From contig CM062297.1 of the NCBI GenBank assembly GCA_031216915.1, forward strand, positions 369,347,704 through 369,411,703: 64,000 nt of DNA, written 5' to 3'. Below the pieces are notes generated by a model. The model did no database searches. It was not told the origin of the DNA and saw only the letters and a program-made list of their open reading frames with translations. This document shows positions 34,001-45,374 of the stretch, one piece after another (the first letter of the stretch is position 1; every line of letters starts with the position of its first letter). The translations under genes and the position numbers were made by a program. The DNA comes from Pictodentalium vernedei (lineage: Eukaryota; Mollusca; Scaphopoda; Dentaliida; Dentaliidae).

Positions 34001-34891
34001 AATGTTGGTGCTCCAATGGAGAGGATAGCTGTTGATATTATGGGTCCTCTTCCTCAGAGTAAAAAGGGAAATAAATATCTTATGGTTGTTGGCGACTACT
34101 TCACCAAATGGGTAGATGCCATTCCAATTAGAGACCAAGAGGCGACCACTGTGGCTTCAAATTTAATAGACAAATTTATTTCAATCCATGGTGTACCTCT
34201 ACAACTACACTCAGACCAAGGAAGTAACTTTGAGTCAGCCATTTTCAAGTCAATGTGCGACTTGCTGGGTATTGAAAAAACACGAATGACTGCTATGCAC
34301 CCTCAGTCAGATGGTATGATTGAGCGAGCAAATAGGACAATTGAGAATATGATATCCTCATTCATCAAAGGTAATCAGAATGAATGGGATAATGATATTC
34401 CTCTGTTGATGATGGCATATAGGTCATCAGTACATGAAGCTACGGGTTTCTCCCCCTGCCAAATGACTTTTGGGAGAGAAATAAATCTTCCGGTAGACTT
34501 GATTTTAGGGAAACCTGACAATGAGCAGGAATACTCCACAGAATTTGCATATGATTTGTCTTCTAGAATAGAATCCGTACATGAGATTGCTAGAGCTCAT
34601 TTGAGTCTGAATAGTGAGAAAATGAAACGTCAGTATAACCATAATGTTAAATATAATGTCTATACTGTTGGGAACCCAGTATAGTACTATGATCCGCAAA
34701 GGCGGAAGGGTAAATGTTCAAAGTTAATGAAACCATGGAAGGGCCCATATGTGGTTATCTTCAAGCTGAATGATGTGATATATAGAATACAGGAGTCTGC
34801 AAAGTCAACTCCTAAAGTTGTTCACCATGATAGACTTAAGCCGTATCTAGGTGAGATTGCACCAAGTTGGTTTAAACAGAAAAATGTATAA
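31060..34891 (+). pseudogene. pol of the gypsy element (protease, RT, RNase H, integrase), multiply broken
   Basis: Protease: LVDTGANVTILS at 31135-31170, just after an in-frame TAG (31132-31134). A frame change near 31260 leads into the 31320 segment. RT: FCLDYRKLENVTIKDSHPLP, then a frame break in the A-run at 32298-32303, then YLDD (32438-32449). RNase H: DTDCSGFALGCVLSQ and RTDHGALRWLL, followed by TGA at 33140-33142. Integrase: a zinc-binding H-H-C-C region (GGHLGVRKT, CRTCDTCSARK), then catalytic VDIMGP, HSDQGSNFES and IERANR. A TAG at 34682-34684 precedes the GPY/F module (KPWKGPYVVI) and the end at 34891. No chromodomain is seen. The domain order defines Ty3/gypsy. Three stops and two frameshifts abolish function. 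Confidence 0.92.
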
Positions 34892-34916
34892 AGTACATCT
34901 GAGGATAAGTTTTGTA

Positions 34917-34981
34917 AATTATTATTATTATTGGTGTTTAAGGTCACATACTTATGCACAATGCCTAATTGTGACCATAGT
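34917..34981 (-). mobile_element. SINE 3'-end fragment inside the retrotransposon
   Basis: attattattattggtgttta followed by aggtcacatacttatgcaca is the reverse complement of the shared SINE 3' end. It lies between the pol stop and the third gene's splice acceptor. The homologous stub at 2372-2433 is truncated at nearly the same point. Confidence 0.75.
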
Positions 34982-35061
34982 TTTCTAAATAGATAAACAT
35001 GTAATAAATAACAAAGTAAATGAAGTGTACTGGAGTCAGATGCCGAGTACTTAAAGTACTT

Positions 35062-35078
35062 AATTTTTCTATTTTCAG
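35062..35078 (+). promoter_or_regulatory. Candidate 3' splice acceptor for the third gene
   Basis: aatttttctattttcag, a pyrimidine-rich tract ending in AG, directly precedes an open frame beginning ATCAGTGAATAT. Known: env-like 3' genes of LTR elements are often made from a spliced RNA. I could not find a convincing donor. Confidence 0.5.
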
Positions 35079-36133
35079 ATCAGTGAATATAGCTGTAAAG
35101 TCTGTCAAGACTACACAACCAAAGCAAAATACGCTATCGACAGGCATGTGATGGAGCAGCATTCGGGCTTTGGCTACCGCTGCACTGGTTGTGGAAAGGT
35201 GTTTAGCAGGAATATTCAGAGGCACCAGCGTTGTCCAATAGGTGACCAGGGGTTAGAGATGCCAGTTTTCAACCGTTTGACTGGTACAACTGGGAGAGAA
35301 GCTGAGAAGGAATATGAGGACAGCAAGAAATTTGTAAAAGACAAAGTTGAAATTGTAAAAAAGCCTTTCTCAATAAAAAGAAAGCGTGAGTGTCCGCAGG
35401 GTAGACCTGCAAGTGATAAGCAGGTCAAACCTGATGCCAGGAAGGTTCTATTTCAGGCAGAACCGGAGGTGCCCAAAGTGCGTGTAAAAAAGCAGAAAAT
35501 TGAGCACCTCCAAGTTCAAGAATTTATTCAGAAGGAACGACCGGTTTCCCCCTGTCATCAGAGCCAGAGTCTGATTGTGAAAGTAGCTCTTCCTCCTGCT
35601 CTGACAGCTTCGAGGAGATTTCTGAGAAGGATGTACCTAGTCTATATGCAGATGATGATGATGATGATGACTCCATTTCACCTAGGCCAGCAACACCGCC
35701 AGTGAAAGAACATACCATAACCAAAGCAAATGATAAAATTGTTTCGGGTCTTGACTCGCATGTGCAATATGTTTCAGCCATGCAATTTCAACAGGATGAG
35801 AGAATAATTCTGAATATTGGTGGCCAAAAATTTGAAACCAGCCGTGTGACCTTAACTACTGACTCATCTTCACTTTTGGCTGTGTTAAAGTCAAAGATCA
35901 CTGGAATGCGCCCAATGAAGGAGTGTGGCACTGTCAGCTACTTCATTGATCGTGATCCAGTGCACTTTAGACACATTCTAAATTATTTAAGAAATGGTGG
36001 CACTGTAATTATGTCCACCCTCCCTAAAGAGAGGCGTTTCTTAGACGAGTTAAAAAGGGAAGCTGAATTTTATTGGCTAAAGAATTTGGAAGCATTGGTG
36101 AACAAGCGATTGGCACAGCTTTCCGAGGAATAA
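35079..36133 (+). pseudogene. Zinc-finger plus KCTD-type BTB gene carried by the retrotransposon
   Basis: About 350 codons with a single break. The N-terminus has two C2H2/C2HC-like fingers (CKVCQDYTTKAKYAIDRH with H at EQH, then CTGCGKVFSRNIQRHQRC). A basic, nuclear-signal-like stretch follows (KPFSIKRKRE, VRVKKQK). After a one-base loss in the C-run at 35548-35552, the other frame gives an acidic Ser/Asp-rich linker with seven Asp in a row. It continues into a potassium-channel-tetramerisation (KCTD/BTB-T1) domain: ILNIGGQKFETSRVTLTTD, YFIDRDPVHFRHILNYLR, and ELKREAEFYWL, with a stop at 36131-36133. Known: KCTD domains form oligomers and many act as cullin-3 adaptors. Inferred: a captured host gene, possibly a chromatin- or degradation-targeting accessory. 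An A-rich stretch at 36211-36250 leaves open that it entered as a retrocopy. Confidence 0.85.
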
Positions 36134-36925
36134 ATTAAATTTTCCACCAAAATTCAATTTAAATTTAAAAAATGGTCGACCTTTCTTCCTTGCCTTTATT
36201 TTTTTTTCCTGTCAAGAAAATAAAAAAAAAAAATCAAAAAAGAAAAAATCCAAATTTTACTGTTGATAATGCAACCCACAATACATTGATGCAATCAACT
36301 CTCAGAGCTGGTAACATCAAAATACTGCAGCAAACATTTCAACTTTAGATAATTTCTAGACCTTCTTCGGCAAAATTTTAACTTAATAATAACTGCAGAC
36401 AGGGAACAAAAATCAATGCAAGACATGAATAAATAATAATAAAAAAAAAATATTCTGCAATTATTCTCAATCCCAATCCTAGTCCATAGGCATAACAAAA
36501 AAAAAAAAAAAATGTGCATATTTTCAGCTGCAATGCTGATATCAGTGATAGCTATAATAGATTACTCATATGTGTGTGGGTGCAATCTTGGCCCAAGGTG
36601 ATAGTGACTCACTGTGACTGTGGGGCAATATTGCATAAAATAAAATAAAATATAAGTTCAATAAGCTTAAATGTAATCAGAGGTATTGTTACTGCTTGTC
36701 TAGTAGCAGTAATGTTAGGTGTTTGTTTGTTGCTACTTTCAGCAACGAGTATAAGTTAACAGTATAAGTTACTATAACTTGACTCGAGTATATTGACTAA
36801 CGTCAAGTATTTTTCAATTCTAAATCATTTACGGTATTACAAATGATAATACTAGTTCTTGGAGATCTATTTTCATAGCTGAGTAATTTTTCATTGTTAG
36901 GATTTGGAGACCAAATCATTTTTAA
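36134..36925 (+). other. Non-coding 3' region of the gypsy element
   Basis: No ORF of note. It contains A-rich tracts (36211-36250, 36438-36450, 36495-36512) and no recognisable motif until the polypurine tract. Confidence 0.6.
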
Positions 36926-36936
36926 GGTGGGGGGAG
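36924..36936 (+). other. Polypurine tract of the gypsy element
   Basis: aaggtggggggag ends exactly where the 3' LTR (TGCTGCG) begins, the expected plus-strand primer position. Confidence 0.85.
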
Positions 36937-38421
36937 TGCTGCGACGGCCAATTACCTTTTGTCGCAGCTGTACTCGCATGGCATCCCGCTTGCTGTTTTA
37001 CCAGCGAAAATAGGCAACATTACACATAAAGTCAGATTCATTTTTAATAAGAAAATTACCTTTGAACCATTCACATTATTTCAGTAGTATAACATCATTA
37101 TTCATTCTCCACAACATGTACTTTATCATGAGGACGAACAGTTTTTAAATGCACCCCCGATTTCAAATGTTGGAAATGGCAATTCGTCCACTTCACAAAA
37201 ATTCATCGCTTCCATCATCCACTTCAATCGCTTCGTTTTCAAAGTTCACAAATTTATATATCTTAATTGTAACACATTTCAAATGGTCAAATATCCTTAT
37301 TTCATGGTTGATATCTCTCCCAAGTTGTCACCCATCGGGAATGTTGTTATTTGATTATTTGCAGACACATTACAAGCCATTTTCATCGTCTCCATGTTAA
37401 ACATTATTTCAAAATGCGCACACTATTGTGTGACGTAACGTTGCAATTTCATTGGTTAATTGCAATCCTGACAGGTATAAAAGGCAGCGAGGAACGAAAA
37501 AGGTTGCTGTCTCTGAGCCATTGTATTGCAGACGATCAAGAGCGTTCAGCTAAAGTATCAGCTGCAACTATTTGTAACCCCAGATCTGGAGAAATACTGC
37601 AAATCATAAAAGTAAAATGACAACTGCTACGTTGAAATCAACGGTGGGAATGGTAGGTGCACCAAAAAGTTCCCAGTAACAATTTAACTACCAGATCTGT
37701 CGTTCAGTGCTCCAGATCTGTCGCCCATTAGAACCTCAATGTGGCCTCTTTCACTTTGAACGCAATGAACTGAGTTCGAAGTTGGTGATGGTATTCTTTT
37801 ATTCGGTGTCTCGGTAGCGTGGATTTTTCTCCCCTGGACTAAGTCTGCTCCGTCGAGATACAGAATAATTGTTATAGTTCCAACATTAGTATTTAATTTT
37901 CCTGTGAATATTATCTAACCGAACGTCACGACAGATCTGGTGTCGATTGACAATTCCCCCAACAACAGTCAAACGTCAAAAACGCCCACCCCAGATCTGG
38001 AAGCACGGCTGTCACTCCAGATCTGGTGAAGTTTAGTATTGAAACTTACATTCATAATGTATCACTAATAAAATAGACCTTATGAATTATTCGCATATTC
38101 AATTATCAAGAATCATCCAAAGTTTATGAAGTTGTTTCTATTTTGAATAAAATATATTTTCATACTTTTCACAAGTCTTGTTTAACTATATAGACTTTTA
38201 TAGTCACAAACTCCTGACCATTTTCCAATCAGGCCTAAATCTCAATCCAGGCGGACCCAATCATATGTTGCGATAAAGAATAACCATAGGTTTTACTAAG
38301 CTTTTTGCAAGTTGAGATTGTGTGCTGTGGTGGACTGATATCTCTGAATCGAGTCCAGGCACCCATACTTGATCTGCATGTTATTTAGTTAAGTTAACCC
38401 CTATTTCTTGGGGCGCACGCA
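36937..38421 (+). repeat. 3' LTR of the KCTD-carrying gypsy element
   Basis: 1485 bp, matching 27864-29352 except for scattered substitutions and small indels (for example near 37797, where 'acgattattcgg' is shortened). It has the same TATA, CAGATCTG sites and AATAAA. Confidence 0.95.
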
Positions 38422-39366
38422 ACAATATATTCCACACCAAGTATTGGACTATATTAAGATAGTTATTATCTTTCTTCTGCAGAAAATTAGAGTCAGAACG
38501 TTTGTGTCGAAATTGCAAAATTAAAAAAAAATGTTGTTTATTACTTCATGTTTTTTTATCTCAACACTCGGAACGCTCGTATCATTCAGTGGAACGTACA
38601 AAGTGGAAACGAACTCAACGGAAGACCGGAAAATTTTCACTAGGCTTCGAATCAGCAATCCTATGTTAGCTATTGAGAAAGGGTGACATCATCAACCACC
38701 GAAGCCTGTTATCGACGGGATATGAACTCATTGTGAACTTACCCTGGGAAAATAGAAAACCAATACCATTTTCTGATGGAGTGTACACATTATTCCGATC
38801 TTCGAGCAGGACTATTTGTTTTGATCAACAAAGAGATCGACGGTTTTAGTATTCTGAGTAAATTTGAGCAATTCAAATTTATATTTGAAAATAGAACTCC
38901 CAGTTTGTGTCAAATATCTGCAGCGTGATATGGGATTTTTTTGTCAGACGATTATGATATGTTTGGTGAAGTTTATGAGACATTCTGGTTCTATCGCGTA
39001 TCAAAGTAATAAAATATAGTATTAACCAGGGGAAAATTGGTGGATTAAATTGAAATGTTTGGAGAAATATTATTCATATTACTTGTATATTCTCGCATAC
39101 CGTCCTAGAGGATATTTTATGCTAATAAATGTTATGTTATCTTATCGCATGCATCTAATGTGTAAACGCCTGAAGTCCTTTCTGGTGGGGCCATGTGGCC
39201 ATAAATAATTTCACAGAAACTGGCAATGGGGGCCTAATTTTATAGAGGTGTCCCACATCTCAATGACAGCAGTTTCCTGCGCTCTGGACCCACACATATA
39301 CCTGGAAATACTTAATGCGTCACTCTGTTTTTTTTGTTGTGTTATCCACTTGTGACTTTTGAAAAT
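38422..39366. other. Gene-free spacer
   Basis: AT-rich unique-looking sequence, no ORF or repeat that I recognise. Confidence 0.4.
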
Positions 39367-39602
39367 TTAACCCTTTACCTAACGTAACGGCCAAAACCGG
39401 CCAGCGCTATTCACAAAAAATACTATCCAATTTTCATTATTTTCTATCACAAAAACGTTGCTTATGACCCCTCATTGGAACGAGCTCACTGAGATCGCTC
39501 CAATGAGGGGTTATAAGCTATATTTTTGTTATGAAAAAAATTAGTTATTCAAGTATTTTATTTGCAAGTGTCGTCTGCTTTTCGTGTTAGGTAAAGGGTT
39601 AA
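39367..39602. mobile_element. Palindromic TTAA MITE (piggyBac-like), complete
   Basis: TTAACCCTTTACCTAAC at the left and GTTAGGTAAAGGGTTAA at the right are perfect inverted ends, with TTAA forming the duplicated target. The inner arms (tgacccctcattggaacgag and tcgctccaatgagggg) fold back around 39490. Total about 236 bp. It matches the elements at 24703 and 62310. Confidence 0.92.
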
Positions 39603-39791
39603 AAGGTCAGATAGAACAGAAGTATTTTCTTACTGTATTTTAAAAGGAAAACAGCATCATCGAGGCATTCATGCCATATTTAATATTGCTGCAGCAAGAG
39701 CAGAAAAATGCATATATCACCCACAAAACGTTCTGAGGCAAACTTTGCACTTGGCACGGCATTCCAAAGACCTACACACCTGTTTCGTAGA

Positions 39792-40023
39792 TTAACCTTT
39801 TGAACTCGCAAGGCCGATTTTTCGGTCTAAGGCATAATTTCGTCCCATTTTTGTCTTATTATAAGAGGCCTATACACGGGGCATTGATGATAAAATAATA
39901 ACTGCAGTCGTCTGCTGAGTTATTATTTTATCCTCCCTGTATATTGATATTGAAATGGCCCATCTCACTGTTAGTGTACACAAAGGCGATACCATTCTAG
40001 GAAATGAGGGTTCAAGGGGTTAA
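39792..40023. mobile_element. TTAA MITE, related subfamily
   Basis: TTAACCTTTTGAACTCGCAA at the left and gagggttcaaggggTTAA at the right. Internal inverted arms gataaaataataactgcag and ctgagttattattttatcc meet near 39906. Starting TTAACC and ending GGTTAA fit piggyBac-type termini. Confidence 0.85.
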
Positions 40024-42478
40024 TCTAATGTAAGAGAGTATAGTCTTTAGGTTGGTCTAATTTGGAAGCCAAGTAAGTTGCTAATCAGCGCCACTGAAGA
40101 ATATTTTTGTTCCAATGCTCTCTTTTTGTTGCAATGCCAAACAATTAAATGTCATTGTTTGGCCTCTCGCGTTTTTATTGGTGCCTCGGAATATCTATTA
40201 ATCCTGACTGCAACTTTGATAACTATTACTGCAACAGATGAGGTGCCAAAACATGCAGTCTTTTTGGAAAACTCGACGTTACGTCGTAAGTACCTTAGCA
40301 GTTGTTTCTAGGCAAATGTTGGCTGCATATATTGGCAGACTAGACTTGCAGAGAAATGCCTGCAGAAGCAGGGTTGCGTCAATGTGTTATAAAATATAGG
40401 AAAATCACTTCTTTTGACTTCCAAGTGAAAGCATAAATGCAGAGGCGGAGTATCCGTATGGTCCACCGGGAAATTTCTCGGTGCCCCCACCCCCTAATGG
40501 GGGCCCCTGTGGCTCTTAAAATCGATGCAGTCCAACGCCTACTGGTACATAAAATTTCGTGAAAATGACCAAAATGCGAAATGGATCTGATTGCAAAGAC
40601 TACCGGTATATCTAAATGCCCTCTATGTGGACTGCCATTGGCCGTCCACACGGAGGGCATTTCGATACGCCAGTTCAGCCATCTAATCTGCCATTCTGTC
40701 TGTTCTAAAACTCAAAATTTTCTCCCATTGGTTCGAACTATGGTCGGCCCGATAGATCCGGGACCCCTTTGTTGCAACAATTTTAGCCTAATGAGCGGCG
40801 AAGCTGGTACAAAAGTGCCATCGAAATGCCCTCTGAGTGGACTGCCATTAATCGCTAAGATGATAGAACACAGTGGTCTTTCAGTTCGAAAAAACTAAAT
40901 TTTTTCCGTCTCCTAGGTCCCCTTGGTACTTTTCCCAGTAACATTTTTTGACCCAGTCCGCACCTGCATAAAAACAAACTAAACTATTGGTTACTCCCTC
41001 AAATTTGGGAACGCTCCAAATTTGGAGACATCGGTTAACACTGTGAGTTTGGTGGAATGTAATGGCCTATTAGATAGTCTCCCAAAAGAACTGTAAGAAA
41101 ACTCAATATTTTGTGTAACCTCCATGGGCAAGAATGACTACCGAAGCTGTCTCCCCATCCCTTGAAACAGATGTTGAGTGTGTTTCCATTATTGGTGCGA
41201 TGGTTGGTTCAGTTCATCCAGATTTTGGCTGTATGAAGGCATCCGTCTGATGTTCCCAACTACCCCAAAATGTCACAAATGTCCTCACTTCAGTTACGGT
41301 TGGGCTCGTGGAACGCCATCCACGGCAGTGTGGTGATGGTATTCTGGCACCAGAAATTACCAGCTGCATGTGCACGCGTCATGGTCGGGCGTTGTCATCC
41401 TTAAATACCGGCTTTATCAAGAGAGAATCATTGTCAACGTGGGGGACAATCTCTTTTTTGATCAAGTTGACCTCAGGGATGTGGCGATAGGGGGGGGGTG
41501 TCACCCCACCCCCACCCCCACCCCCAATCCTGGCCAAAATGTCCTGTAGTTGGAAATTCGGAGGGCAAGTCGTGTGTAGTTGGACATTCCATCTTTCTGG
41601 ACTTTTGAGTTTCTTTGACGATGCTGATCTCTCCTTTACTTTCCAGAATTCCAACTCGGTTTCAAATCGGCAAAAATTCCAACTGTTACTATTTACAACT
41701 ACAGTGTACGTAATATAGAGCTTCATAAGTATGCATGATGTCAATCGGTACGAGATTTTTATAGTACGTTTTCTTATCGTAATAAAAAAATCCTCGAAAT
41801 GTACTTCTAGAAAATCGCTACATGTAAAATCGTTATCCTGAGTTAATTCTATCATTCACAGTTACAAAATGATGAAACATCGAAAACTGATCATTCTTGC
41901 ATGAGATCTGATTTAATGTTAAGGAAGTATGAATTGCTCAAAGTTCTCAGCTTGAGCATTTGTTTAGTACATATTCAACTGCCAGAATAATACCAAATAA
42001 TAATAACAACCTGATAATTCTATTATAAATGTGTTGGCATTTCAGTTACTAGAATCAATTTTATGCCCCCTCCGATCCCTCCCCCTAGTTGGAAATACAC
42101 CCCACTCCCAATCGGACACGTCTAGCCACGTCCCTGGTTGACCCTGAGATCACCGCTCATTGTGACGAGATTCCGCTCTCAGTCGTGGGAATATCATCCC
42201 CATACGAACCGGAACCTTTCGTCACGTCAGTTGGAACTGGACCTGGTGTACTTTGAGCCTATTCTGGGTACTGCGCTTCCAAACACAGACTCTTCCACTA
42301 ACCACATTTTTATTCAGAAGTGGTCTTGTTGCAAACGGGGATCATTTCAAGGGCTGACGAGGGTCACATATAATCAAACTGACAACCGTCTATGGCTGTG
42401 TTATGCCCATGACTATGTCTTTATATATTCCAGCTAGTGGGAAATGTGGGTGGATCATAACCCCGATAAAGTAAAAAT
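40024..42478. other. Gene-free spacer with one hairpin and simple repeats
   Basis: No protein similarity. It holds a hairpin at 40614-40664 and a second copy of its left arm at about 40824. A G-run facing C-rich tandem 'ccaccc' units (41488-41525) could form a strong stem. Confidence 0.45.
40614..40664. repeat. Imperfect hairpin plus nearby direct copy
   Basis: aaatgccctctatgtggac pairs with gtccacacggagggcattt. The phrase aaatgccctctgagtggact recurs at about 40826. Confidence 0.75.
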
Positions 42479-42703
42479 TTAATCTTTTTGAACCCGAGAG
42501 GCCGCTTTTTCGGCTCGATGCGTCATAATTCCGGATGTCTGCTAAGTAAATGTGTGGGTAGACCAATCAATATTTTTAACATGCAGCCCCAAGGCTGCAT
42601 GTTAAAAATATTAATTGGTCTACCCACAAATAATGAATATGGACTCTTCCAATTTCTACCATTCAACTGACATGGAAGATACCACCATGGTCCAAAGGGT
42701 TAA
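42479..42703. mobile_element. TTAA MITE with perfect inner hairpin
   Basis: It begins TTAATCTTTTTGAACCCGAG and ends ggtccaaagggTTAA. A central hairpin (about 42566-42629) pairs gtgggtagaccaatcaatat with atattaattggtctacccac around gcagccccaaggctgc. It is related to the 39792 copy (gaggccgctttttcggct against aaggccgatttttcggtct). Confidence 0.87.
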
Positions 42704-43973
42704 TAATATTCGATTTGCTTGCATATGATTGATCGAGGTAAGTGAGTTTTTCATAACCCGGTGAATAATTATCCTATCGTATAAATATTTTGGCTTTGTT
42801 CCACCCGTTTGTCAAATAAATATTATGGGCGCGTCCAACGATGCAATGAAACCGTAATCGCTGCGGGTGGACAGTTATCTAGTGTTCATATGGGGTGATC
42901 ACTGTCTTATTTTTTCTTCAGCATTCGAGACTATGTGTATTAGCTTATGTTGGAAATAATAACACTGTCGTCTGCACAAAAGTTGATATGACTGCAATAA
43001 TATATACAACTGAAATTAATAATCTGTCGCTTTATCATGGTATAATTTCATAAATGCCGAGCACATCGACTGGGAAAGGGTACGTTATAATACAAGCAAA
43101 GGTCTCTAAATTTAGTTATGACAACTGAAATGAATTATCTGCCGCTTTGTCGGAGTATAATTTCAATTCTTACATGAACTTGTTGCAAAAAGCTAAACTA
43201 TTTTATTGAAACCTGAACCTTTCGTCACCCCATACACATACACACCAGGATTTACGGTCCAGGCCAGTGACGACTCAGATGAAAACTCGTATTTTATATG
43301 TCAGTTCTCAAGAAAGCATAGAACAATATTATATTACTTCCATCTGTTGCAATTTAGGAATTAATAAGTTAGGTAATTCCCACTGCACTGCAACTTATCA
43401 ATAAATCATCTGTAGTCAAAAAACTCGTGACAGGTTACAGAACAAACGAAGTGTGTAGAAAATTAATCACTTAACAAAAATAGATGTACAACAAACTGAT
43501 GGTACGATAAAAAAAACCTTGGAAGCTTCAAATGCGAATGTATGTGTTTAGTACACACTGGATGAGTCCGTGATATTGATTCTACAGAGTAAATTTCAGA
43601 AAAAAAGGATAAAAATAAACTTCGGTGTCAGAGCAGGTATAGATTTTCATTTACTCCAGAACTGGTTTATCTGTTTTACTGGCGCTACACTATTTGATAG
43701 CACAGCAGTGGCGTGGCAATGGAAGTGAGCTGGGGTGCATAGGATCCGCAGAATCTATCCAGGCAACCTCAAAATTTTTAAATCTAAGTCACATTTTTAA
43801 TAAATTACTCGAAGTCAACTGCTCTGAGCTTGCCAAGTTCTGGAATACAAGATAAGACCTTTTTATTATACGCTAAACGATAGATTATCGAAGAAATTGC
43901 GGAAAGATAGAAATCGTATCCCCCACTGTGAAGATACAGAAATTTTCACGTTCACGGTATCAATCAAAATGGC
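42704..43973. other. Gene-free spacer
   Basis: AT-rich. A pair of similar phrases (ctgaaattaataatctgtcgc at about 43011, ctgaaatgaattatctgccgc at about 43125, each followed by a 'ttatcatggtataatttca'-like segment) suggests a small diverged duplication. No ORF. Confidence 0.4.
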
Positions 43974-44142
43974 GGCTTTCAAAGCCTCACTTCAAGTGAA
44001 TACGTGTCAAATTATCACTGGAAATGATCAATTTGTTCTAAAAAGGTAAAATGGAAAGTAAATCTAGTATTTTTGAGTGGATACCGATCATTTCCAGCAA
44101 TAATTCAACACGTATTCACCTTAAATTGATGCATGAAACCCT
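43974..44142. mobile_element. Small inverted-repeat element (hairpin MITE) 1
   Basis: ggctttcaaagcctcacttc...aagtgaatacgtg...tcactggaaatgatc on the left returns inverted as gatcatttccagcaataatt...cacgtattcacc on the right. The centre carries tctagtatttttgagtggat, shared with the next element. Confidence 0.7.
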
Positions 44143-44378
44143 CTAGTTTCAAAGGACGTACCAAACCCAAAACTTATATTACGGACTTTCAGGCCATGTT
44201 TGGACTAGAAACTCGCCAGCTGAATCAGATTGCAAGACGCTATCTGATCCGAGTATCAATCAAACCATTTCTGCGTTTCAATAATTCAATGCGCTGTTTA
44301 CTTTAATGCATCACTTCAAGGTTGGAACGAGTGGAATTATCAGATTCTTATAAAAAGCGTATAATAAAAAGAACATCT

Positions 44379-44475
44379 AGTGTTTTTGAGTGGATACCGA
44401 AGTTTATCTCACCATAACCATTTGTCTCGGTCACTCATGAGATAATTTTTGGTTACCACTCAAAAACACTAGATA
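44379..44475. mobile_element. Small inverted-repeat element (hairpin) 2
   Basis: ctagtgtttttgagtggatacc and ggttaccactcaaaaacactag are inverted ends about 97 bp apart, with gagataa/ttatctc continuing the pairing. The left end is shared with the centre of the 43974 element, indicating one family. Confidence 0.8.
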
Positions 44476-44515
44476 TCCTCAAAATTATAATCTCCAATAA
44501 AACACAGAATCGTAC

Positions 44516-44517
<2 letters not shown>

Positions 44518-44570
<53 letters not shown>

Positions 44571-44907
44571 TTGGGATTTAACGACACTTTGAGCAGGCAG
44601 GGTCCCTTCGTGTCGGACAGTTTTAGGGTTGGAAAAAGTCGGAGTACCCGGAGAGAACCACCGAGCAGCGGCGAGCAACTGCCAGACTCCCCAACGAACT
44701 AACTCCGCTCATACAGGGTTAGCACTGATTGAAGACAAGTGTACCATCGAAGTGCAGTACGCCTTAGTACACAGCACCACCATGCCCGCACGTCGGCAAT
44801 CGGGATTAAGTGCCTTGCCCAAAGGCACAATGCAGTTTTACCTTTCGCAGGGATCGAACTGTGGACCTTTCGGTTCAGTGCCATAACCACTGAGCCACTG
44901 CGTCCCC
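44518..44907 (-). mobile_element. Full-length tRNA-headed SINE
   Basis: A long (TTTA)n tail at the left, then the body in reverse ('gtacccggagagaaccaccg', 'aagtgccttgcccaaaggca'). At the right is a tRNA-like head (B box region gatcgaactgtggac; A box region tggctcagtggttatggcac on the minus strand) ending gtcccc. Confidence 0.92.
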
Positions 44908-45275
44908 ACCTATTTCCGAAACTTTTTTTTATATTTCGTTTCTTAGAATAGCGGGACCCATCTTCAATTACACGCACGTATTTTTTTTAAATGTATACCA
45001 TAAAAAGTATCTTTACTTCAACGCACTGGGGCGGGGCAGTCGACACCTTTTCCCGATGGTGTGGCAAGACCAGAAATTTTCCGACAAAAATTGAAATACA
45101 AAGTAGAAGGTACTAAAAGACGATTTAATACCCTAAACATCCCCGTCTTACATCGTCATGAAAAACGACTTTCGATGAAGTTATCTCCCTTGAAATTATT
45201 AGACGTGCGAGGAAGGTCCAATTAAGAAGCAAGTAGTTGTTGAGAAAATATCTATGACATCGGTAGAAAATAAAA

Positions 45276-45374
45276 CCAAGTTTCATTTTGTTACCTTTAG
45301 TAAACGAAAACAACAGACAGCTCTCAGAGCTGTCTGTTGTTTTCGTTTATTAAAAGTTACAAAAGGAAACTTGG
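45276..45374. repeat. Large hairpin (arms ~48 bp)
   Basis: ccaagtttcattttgttacc...aaacgaaaacaacagacagctct pairs with agagctgtctgttgttttcg...aaaggaaacttgg, with one central base. Its right arm is the left edge of the direct duplication at 45351 and 46347. Confidence 0.9.

Larger units (their letters stand above)
27864..38421 (+). mobile_element. Ty3/gypsy LTR retrotransposon with an extra 3' gene
   Basis: LTRs at 27864-29352 and 36937-38421 both begin TGCTGCG and end CGCA. The internal 7584 bp contain a primer site, gag, protease-RT-RNase H-integrase in gypsy order, a GPY/F-type C-terminus, then a third gene with zinc fingers and a KCTD-like BTB domain, and a polypurine tract before the 3' LTR. 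By eye the LTRs differ at roughly 20 positions (about 1-1.5 percent), so insertion was fairly recent, yet all reading frames are broken. Flanks (tatag on the left, acaat on the right) show no target duplication. Inter-element recombination or a rearranged flank would explain that. Confidence 0.92.
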
